NCBI GenBank assembly: GCA_944364705.1
Contig: CALVWH010000103.1
Location: 1-11,269, forward strand
From: an uncultured Bacilli bacterium
Lineage (GTDB): Bacteria > Bacillota_I > Bacilli_A > RF39 > UBA660
Reading direction: 5' to 3'
Length of the DNA stretch: 11,269 nt
The first letter of the stretch is position 1. Each line of letters begins with the position of its first letter. Position numbers and translations under genes: made by a program. Positions 7,261 to 11,269 of this stretch are shown in pieces. A model generated the notes under the pieces. That model was not told the origin of the DNA and did not search any database. It saw only the letters and a list, made by a program, of their open reading frames with translations.

Positions 7261-7746
7261 TTATATTTCGATATCCAGCACCTTACCTTTTTTCTCATAT
7301 TCACGATAAGTAATATGGACGGTATCCAATAGTTTTTTTGATGCAATCACCGAATCGGTATCTTTATATTTGTCACAATAGTAAACAACTTCTTTAATTC
7401 CTGCTTGAATAATCGCTTTCGTACATTCATGACAAGGAAATAAAGTAACATAAAGAGTTGCCCCGGTTAAATCTTTTCCATGAGAGTTTAAAATGCAATT
7501 TAATTCGGCATGACAAACGTACGTATATTTTACATTTAAAAAGTCTCCCTCACGATCCCAAGGAAATTGATTGTCATCACATCCAGTGGGTAATCCATTA
7601 TATCCTAGAGATAAAATTTTATGATCTTTTACAATACAAGCACCGACTTGTGTCGATGGATCTTTACTCCGGCGTGCGGATAAAAGAGCAATTCCCATAA
7701 AATATTCATCCCAAGATACATAGTCCTTTCTTTTTTGTACTTTCAT
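7261..7746 (-). CDS. comEB: dCMP deaminase (ComEB-type)
   Basis: A 161-aa cytidine/deoxycytidylate deaminase-fold protein. It converts dCMP to dUMP, feeding thymidylate synthesis. The zinc site is intact: CHAE (His79, Glu81) and PCHEC (Cys105, Cys108). The N-terminal SARRSKDPSTQVGACIV and GYNGLP (48-53) are typical of dCMP deaminases. ATG at 7746 has GGTGG 7 nt upstream. It lies 16 bp after ylxR and 18 bp before infB, in the slot where Bacillus carries the L7Ae-like ylxQ, so a nucleotide enzyme is placed inside a translation operon. The symbol comEB follows the Bacillus homologue; a role in DNA uptake is not implied. Confidence 0.93.
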   Translation of the reverse strand: MKVQKRKDYVSWDEYFMGIALLSARRSKDPSTQVGACIVKDHKILSLGYNGLPTGCDDNQFPWDREGDFLNVKYTYVCHAELNCILNSHGKDLTGATLYVTLFPCHECTKAIIQAGIKEVVYYCDKYKDTDSVIASKKLLDTVHITYREYEKKGKVLDIEI

Positions 7747-7762
7747 TTTACATCCACCTTTT

Positions 7763-8020
7763 TTATAAAAACGTATCTAAAGTTTCATAAACTTCATCTG
7801 GAATTGAAGTTTCTAATGCTTTTTCTAACGTTTTTTTCTTTTTTGCTGTAGCAAACACTTCTTTATCTTTTTTCAAATAAACTCCATGCCCATTTTGTTT
7901 CCCAGTCGGATCTACAACAACAGTTCCTTCTGGAGTACGAACGATTCGTATTAGTTCTTGTTTTGGATATTTTTCTCTCGTTAATGCACACATACGCATT
8001 GGAATTTTTCTTACTTTCAT
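7763..8020 (-). CDS. ylxR: YlxR/RnpM family RNA-binding protein (DUF448)
   Basis: An 85-aa protein with the YlxR signature: RKIPMRMCALTREKYPKQEL, LIRIVRTPEGTVVVDPTGK and the GHGVYL loop. The family is always near nusA; in Bacillus it binds RNase P RNA and modulates its activity (RnpM). Its ATG overlaps the nusA TGA stop by 4 bp (ATGA), so translation is coupled to nusA. The length is normal for the family. Confidence 0.94.
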   Translation of the reverse strand: MKVRKIPMRMCALTREKYPKQELIRIVRTPEGTVVVDPTGKQNGHGVYLKKDKEVFATAKKKKTLEKALETSIPDEVYETLDTFL

Positions 8021-9201
8021 TCGACGAAATTAATTCCTAACTCTTTTGCGTCTTCTAATGTTTTAATATCTAATTTATAATGCGTAAGACGTGCAGCTAA
8101 ACGAACATTTAATCCTTTTTTTCCAATGGCAAGCGATAAATTATCTTTATTTACAACAACAAGAGCTTCTTTTTCTTTTTCATCGGTAATGATAATATGT
8201 AAATTTTTTGCTGGACTTAAAGCATTTTCAATAAATTTTGCTGGATCTTTTTCATATAAAACAAGATCAACTTTTTCACCATTTAATTCTTCAATAATTG
8301 GATTAATTCGGCATCCTTTTTCACCAATACAAGAACCAATTGCTTCGACATTTGGATTTTCCGAATATACGGCTACTTTCGTTCTTTCTCCTGCTTCTCT
8401 TGCAACACTATAAATAATAATCGTTCCATCATTAATTTCTGGAATTTCTAATTCAAATAAACGTTTTACAAATCCATAATGTTTTCTAGAAAGTAAAATC
8501 AAAGCTCCTTTGCTTGCACTTTCTACTTTTGTAACATAAGCTTTTAAAGAACTTCCCATTTTTACGGTTTCTCCAGGAATCATTTCCGATTTTGGTAAAA
8601 TTCCTTGCGTTCTTCCTAAATTAATGTAATAATTTTTTTCATCTTCCATTTCAATAATTCCAGTTACTAATTCATCTTGTTTATCAGAAAATTCATCCAT
8701 AATGACATTTTTTTCTGCTTCTCTTATTTTTTGAATAACGACTTGTTTTGCAGTTGCAGCAGCAACTCTACCAAATTCTCTTGGGTCTAATTCTTCTTCG
8801 ATGGTTTCTCCAACCGTAATATCTGGAACTATTTTTCGTGCTTCACTTAATGGAATATGAATTTTTTCATCATAGAAAAATGGTTCTATATTACTTACAT
8901 CTTCTCCAGCTTCTTCCATTGCTTCTAGTTTTGAAAGTTCTTCTTCCTCTAAAGTTTCATAATCATCAGGAACAACGGTTTTAAAAGAATATGCAGCAAA
9001 TGTTCCCGTATCTGGGTCAATTTTTACTTTTACGTTTGGTAATTTTTTATGTTTTTTATAACCAGCAATCAAAGCAGGTTCTAAAGCTTCATAAATAACT
9101 TCTGGTTTGATCCCTTTTTCTGCACATAAAGATTTTAAAGCTTTATGAAATTCTTGAAAATCAATTCCTTTAATTTCTTCTTTTTCTTTTTTGCGCTTCA
9201 T
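8017..9201 (-). CDS. nusA: Transcription termination/antitermination factor NusA
   Basis: A 394-aa protein that binds RNA polymerase and nascent RNA and controls pausing, termination and antitermination. In order: N-terminal domain (about 10-135, with IDFQEFHKALKSLCAEKGI), S1 domain (about 176-245), KH1 with IGSCIGEKGCRI (288-299), and KH2 with LAIGKKGLNVRLAARLT (357-373). There is no acidic C-terminal repeat, as usual for Gram-positive NusA. The start at 9201 (MKRKKEKEEI) is chosen because it lies 1 nt after the rimP stop, with AAAGG upstream. A longer reading to 9270 would overlap rimP and adds no family-like sequence. The stop overlaps ylxR. Confidence 0.97.
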   Translation of the reverse strand: MKRKKEKEEIKGIDFQEFHKALKSLCAEKGIKPEVIYEALEPALIAGYKKHKKLPNVKVKIDPDTGTFAAYSFKTVVPDDYETLEEEELSKLEAMEEAGEDVSNIEPFFYDEKIHIPLSEARKIVPDITVGETIEEELDPREFGRVAAATAKQVVIQKIREAEKNVIMDEFSDKQDELVTGIIEMEDEKNYYINLGRTQGILPKSEMIPGETVKMGSSLKAYVTKVESASKGALILLSRKHYGFVKRLFELEIPEINDGTIIIYSVAREAGERTKVAVYSENPNVEAIGSCIGEKGCRINPIIEELNGEKVDLVLYEKDPAKFIENALSPAKNLHIIITDEKEKEALVVVNKDNLSLAIGKKGLNVRLAARLTHYKLDIKTLEDAKELGINFVE

Positions 9202-9202
9202 T

Positions 9203-9454
9203 TTATTCACAACCTTTCTCTTTCGAACAAACATCCATGATATAGTTTTCTTCAATTGGATCCGCTTCATCGATAATTGGATTAATTAGATTCGTTACTT
9301 TGATACAATCTTCAAGATCAATATATCCTTCCTTATCAATAATAATACGAAGAAAGTTGTTTCCTAATTCCTTTTCATATCGTACTTCATCTAAAAAATA
9401 TCCATTTTCTTTGATAACGGGTTCAATTAATGTTCTAATCTTTTCTGTTATCAT
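9203..9454 (-). CDS. rimP: RimP, short form with N-terminal domain only
   Basis: An 83-aa protein in the canonical rimP position before nusA. It matches the RimP N-terminal domain: IEPVIKENGYFLDEVRYEKE, LRIIIDKEGYIDLEDCIKVT and a final YIMDVCSKEKGCE where the family has YILDVSSPG followed by the C-terminal SH3-like domain. RimP is usually about 150 aa, so the C-terminal domain is absent. It is a clean stop: nusA begins 1 nt later, leaving no room for a frameshifted remainder. RimP binds free 30S and assists its maturation. ATG at 9454 has GGAGGT (9458-9463) 3 nt upstream, the best ribosome site in the window. The gene is first in its operon. Confidence 0.9.
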   Translation of the reverse strand: MITEKIRTLIEPVIKENGYFLDEVRYEKELGNNFLRIIIDKEGYIDLEDCIKVTNLINPIIDEADPIEENYIMDVCSKEKGCE

Positions 9455-9468
9455 ATTACCTCCATCTT

Positions 9469-9504
9469 ACAGGAAAGAGTGGGAATCAATCCCACTCTTG
9501 CTGT
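9469..9504 (-). promoter_or_regulatory. Hairpin in the rimP operon leader
   Basis: A perfect 10-bp inverted repeat (AAGAGTGGGA/TCCCACTCTT) with a 5-nt loop, extended by ACAG/CTGT across a small internal loop. It lies between the promoter and the rimP ribosome site, close to the predicted +1, and has no T-run. It is therefore not a terminator and is more likely an mRNA stabiliser or protein-binding leader element. Its GC content stands out from the surroundings. Confidence 0.7.
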
Positions 9505-9515
9505 CAAACAACTGT

Positions 9516-9544
9516 ATTGTATCATACTTTTTTCAAAATGTAAA
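9516..9544 (-). promoter_or_regulatory. Promoter of the rimP-nusA-ylxR-comEB-infB operon
   Basis: TTTACA (9539-9544), a 17-nt spacer and TACAAT (9516-9521), both near sigma-A consensus. Transcription would start near 9509, giving a leader of about 55 nt that contains the hairpin. Confidence 0.7.
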
Positions 9545-9564
9545 ATTTTTTCTATGAAATAAAG

Positions 9565-9590
9565 AAGAAAAAATTTAAAACCAAGGTTTT
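9565..9590 (-). terminator. Probable weak terminator after the reverse transcriptase gene
   Basis: AAAACCTTGGTTTT, a palindrome that forms a 5-bp stem, is followed on the minus strand by AAATTTTTT. It lies about 27 nt after the RT stop codon. The short stem makes it inefficient on its own. The remaining intergenic DNA up to the rimP promoter shows nothing else. Confidence 0.4.
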
Positions 9591-9616
9591 ATCTATTGAT
9601 TCTTATTTTAAAGAAT

Positions 9617-10714
9617 TTACATATTTATGATATCTTTTTTTATTTGATTTTGAAGCAAAACTTTGCGGTAAAGATAATATCCATTTCCTCTAAGGAAAAA
9701 TCCATAATAACTGCTTAAAATACTTGAAAAATTAGGATCATTTTTTTTGTTTTTCACTTTCTTTTTGAAATTTTTCTTAACTCGATTACGAATTTTTAAA
9801 TATAATTTTTGATTTTTTAAAAGAAAACGATATCCTAAAAAATCTAATCCATTTTTTAAAGTTCCTATATGTGTTTTCGGATTTAATTCTAATAAATATT
9901 CTTCTTTTAAAATCTCTTTTACTTTCCAATAAATTCTCTTTAATTTTTCTTTATCCGTATCAAGAAAAATAAAGTCATCCATATATCGAATATAATATTT
10001 ATTTTTTAAAGTTTCTTTTACATAATGATCAAAATCATTTAAATAAAAGATAGCAAAAATCTGACTGGTCATATTTCCAATCGGAATTCCTTTTCCTTTT
10101 TTAATCCATGATAAAAAACTATCATCCATTTTCGAACATATAGCTTTTATTCTTTGAATATGCTTTGGATGATCAGTAGAGTCAATAATTTGATTCAATA
10201 AATACAAAGCATCCAAATCTTTTATTTTTTTTCTTAATTTACGTTTCAACACATCATGATCAATCGAATAAAAATATTTCGTAATATCACATTTTAAATA
10301 GTAAACTTCTTTTCTTTCTTTTTTTATTTCATGAATATATTTTTTTAACAAAGTTTGACCATAAGAAGTTCCTTTTCCTTTTAACGTAGCCACATTTGCA
10401 TCAATCAGACTTTTTTCTAATGTTTCTAAAAGAAAATAGCGAGCAACTACATGATTTAATAGTTTATCTTTGATGCTTTGACTCATAATTAATCGTTTTT
10501 TAGGCTCTTTAATCATAAAAATTATATAAGGATCAAAAGTAACTTTTTTCTGACAAATTTGATCATATAACTGGAAAATATTTAAAAGAAGATATTGTTC
10601 ATATTTTTCTAATTTTTCTTTATTTTTGGTATTTTTTTGAATTTCTTCAAAATACATAGAAAAAAGGACATCAATATTTTCAATTTTGGGATACAGATTC
10701 TTTCTTCTTTTCAC
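9617..10714 (-). CDS. Reverse transcriptase of DGR type
   Basis: A 365-aa RT, the size of diversity-generating-retroelement enzymes. Motifs: YLKCDITKYFYSID (139-152, catalytic Asp143), GIPIGNMTSQ (209-218), YIRYMDDFIF (241-250, catalytic Asp246 and Asp247), LNPKTHIGTL (277-286) and GLDFLGYRF (289-297). In DGR RTs the usual QGxxxSP motif is replaced by [I/V/L]GNxxSQ, as here; this change is linked to adenine mutagenesis. There is no maturase (X), HNH or fused effector domain. Start is GTG at 10714, with GGGTGG 7 nt upstream; this start overlaps avd by 35 bp, so translation is likely coupled. The catalytic set is complete. DGR assignment is supported by the avd neighbour, but no template repeat is in view, so a related group-II-like RT remains possible. 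Confidence 0.88.
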   Translation of the reverse strand: MKRRKNLYPKIENIDVLFSMYFEEIQKNTKNKEKLEKYEQYLLLNIFQLYDQICQKKVTFDPYIIFMIKEPKKRLIMSQSIKDKLLNHVVARYFLLETLEKSLIDANVATLKGKGTSYGQTLLKKYIHEIKKERKEVYYLKCDITKYFYSIDHDVLKRKLRKKIKDLDALYLLNQIIDSTDHPKHIQRIKAICSKMDDSFLSWIKKGKGIPIGNMTSQIFAIFYLNDFDHYVKETLKNKYYIRYMDDFIFLDTDKEKLKRIYWKVKEILKEEYLLELNPKTHIGTLKNGLDFLGYRFLLKNQKLYLKIRNRVKKNFKKKVKNKKNDPNFSSILSSYYGFFLRGNGYYLYRKVLLQNQIKKDIINM

Positions 10715-11039
10715 TTTTTATCCACCCAACTAACATTTTATAAATTTGTAACAAATGATCTCCAAATTGAATTAATTGTTTTTGACTAAGTAATTTCTTT
10801 TTATAAGCATTTCGAAGATAAAAATCTAGCATCTTTATATGAATCAGCATTTCTTTTTGATAAAGAGAACGTTCTTCTTTTATTAAATTTGCCATATAAC
10901 TTTTTTTTAGTAATTTATACATTTCTTTTTTTATATGATCACGTAAAACACTTTCATTTCGGTTAAAATTTTCAACAATTTTATCTAATTTTAAAATTGT
11001 TTTTTTTATATTAATAATAATTTGTAATTCATCTTTCAT
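10680..11039 (-). CDS. avd: Avd-like accessory variability protein (four-helix bundle)
   Basis: A 119-aa, almost entirely helical, basic protein. It resembles the DGR accessory protein Avd and the related 23S rRNA intervening-sequence/four-helix-bundle family: LRDHIKKEMYKLLKKSYMA, IKMLDFYLRNAYKKKLLSQK and the characteristic tail LLQIYKMLVGWIKSE (96-110; the family has LGRMLGGWIKS). In known DGRs Avd forms a pentamer, binds the template RNA and RT, and is needed for mutagenic retrohoming. Its ATG overlaps the upstream gene by 4 bp (ATGA), with GGAG 10 nt upstream, and its 3' end overlaps the RT start. Its neighbours make the call stronger than sequence alone. Confidence 0.8.
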   Translation of the reverse strand: MKDELQIIINIKKTILKLDKIVENFNRNESVLRDHIKKEMYKLLKKSYMANLIKEERSLYQKEMLIHIKMLDFYLRNAYKKKLLSQKQLIQFGDHLLQIYKMLVGWIKSEKKKESVSQN

Positions 11040-11257
11040 AAAAGGCTCTCCATCTGACCAACGATTTCTTCAAATTCTGGATGATCAAGATTTAAGAACA
11101 ATTTTTGTTCTAATTGTTTAATTCTTCTTTTTTTTGATTCATAAATTTGGCATTTACACAAATAAGAAGCATATTGATTTTCATGAAATTTTTTTCTTTT
11201 CTTTATCCGAATGATTCCTTCTTCTTTTTCTAAAATTAAATAGTTAATTTTTTTCAT
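11036..11257 (-). CDS. Small basic protein upstream of avd, unknown function
   Basis: A 73-aa lysine/arginine-rich protein, MKKINYLILEKEEGIIRIKK and so on, with a CKC pair (residues 34-36) and a C-terminal helical part (RIKQLEQKLFLNLDHPEFEEIVGQMESLL). No family is recognised. Its stop overlaps the avd start (ATGA), so it belongs to the RT cassette. The ribosome site is poor (AAAGAA). A TAA lies 2 nt before the ATG, which could be the stop of a further upstream gene beyond the window. It might be an RNA-binding partner of the cassette or a remnant of a longer protein; the sequence does not decide. Confidence 0.6.
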   Translation of the reverse strand: MKKINYLILEKEEGIIRIKKRKKFHENQYASYLCKCQIYESKKRRIKQLEQKLFLNLDHPEFEEIVGQMESLL

Positions 11258-11269
11258 ATTTAGTTCTTT

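Noticed and set aside
9202..9270. Longer nusA start inside rimP
   Set aside because: The extra 23 residues do not resemble NusA and overlap rimP. The start at 9201, 1 nt after the rimP stop with AAAGG upstream, fits better.
9469..9504. Hairpin near rimP as the cruciform that follows a DGR variable repeat
   Set aside because: DGR hairpins lie just after the variable repeat of a target gene. Here the upstream gene is the RT itself and no repeat is seen. Position relative to the promoter favours an mRNA leader element.
9505..9616. Gap after the RT as template repeat
   Set aside because: It is short, low complexity, lacks a GC-rich initiation-of-homing-like end, and I could find no matching copy elsewhere in the window.
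9617..10714. RT as a group II intron-encoded maturase
   Set aside because: It lacks the maturase and endonuclease domains and the QGxxxSP form of motif 4, and no intron RNA flanks it.
1..11269. CRISPR array, tRNA or rRNA genes
   Set aside because: No regularly spaced repeats and no cloverleaf or rRNA-like segments were seen on either strand.

Overview
The window looks like chromosome from an uncultured, very AT-rich, low-GC Gram-positive bacterium (class Bacilli, in the RF39/Erysipelotrichia/Mollicute-adjacent range). This rests on base composition, lysine- and isoleucine-rich proteins, strong AGGAGG-type ribosome binding sites and the rimP-nusA-ylxR-infB-rbfA order. The genetic code is standard: lepA, nusA and rbfA end in TGA and tryptophan is TGG, so this is not a Mycoplasma-type code. 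Every supported gene lies on the minus strand, so transcription runs from right to left.

Right end (9617-11257): a reverse transcriptase cassette. It reads, in transcription order, a 73-aa basic protein, an Avd-like four-helix-bundle protein and a reverse transcriptase with a diversity-generating-retroelement (DGR) type motif (GIPIGNMTSQ, then YMDD). The three genes overlap (4 bp, then 35 bp) and the RT starts at GTG. No template or variable repeat is visible, so the target gene and template, if present, should lie beyond the right edge.

Centre (5152-9544): a translation and transcription operon with its own promoter and a leader with a perfect inverted repeat. It reads rimP (short, N-terminal domain only), nusA, ylxR/rnpM, a dCMP deaminase where Bacillus has the L7Ae-like ylxQ, and infB. 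It ends at an intrinsic terminator whose stem contains the infB stop codon.

Left centre (613-5106): a membrane-anchored 233-aa protein with two Cys-x-Cys pairs. Next come rbfA and lepA from an extended -10 promoter, then a 474-aa multi-helix-turn-helix protein with a near-consensus promoter whose -35 box overlaps the lepA stop codon. The operon genes cover 30S maturation (RimP, RbfA), initiation (IF-2), elongation back-translocation (LepA), RNase P modulation (YlxR) and transcript elongation (NusA).

Left end (1-612): mobile-element territory. A 190-bp MITE-like element with imperfect terminal inverted repeats sits in the terminator of the 474-aa gene, flanked by a 17-bp direct repeat. Beyond it lies a structured, RNA-like segment that leads into the 5' end of a tnpB gene running off the window, in an arrangement resembling an IS605-type element or IStron.
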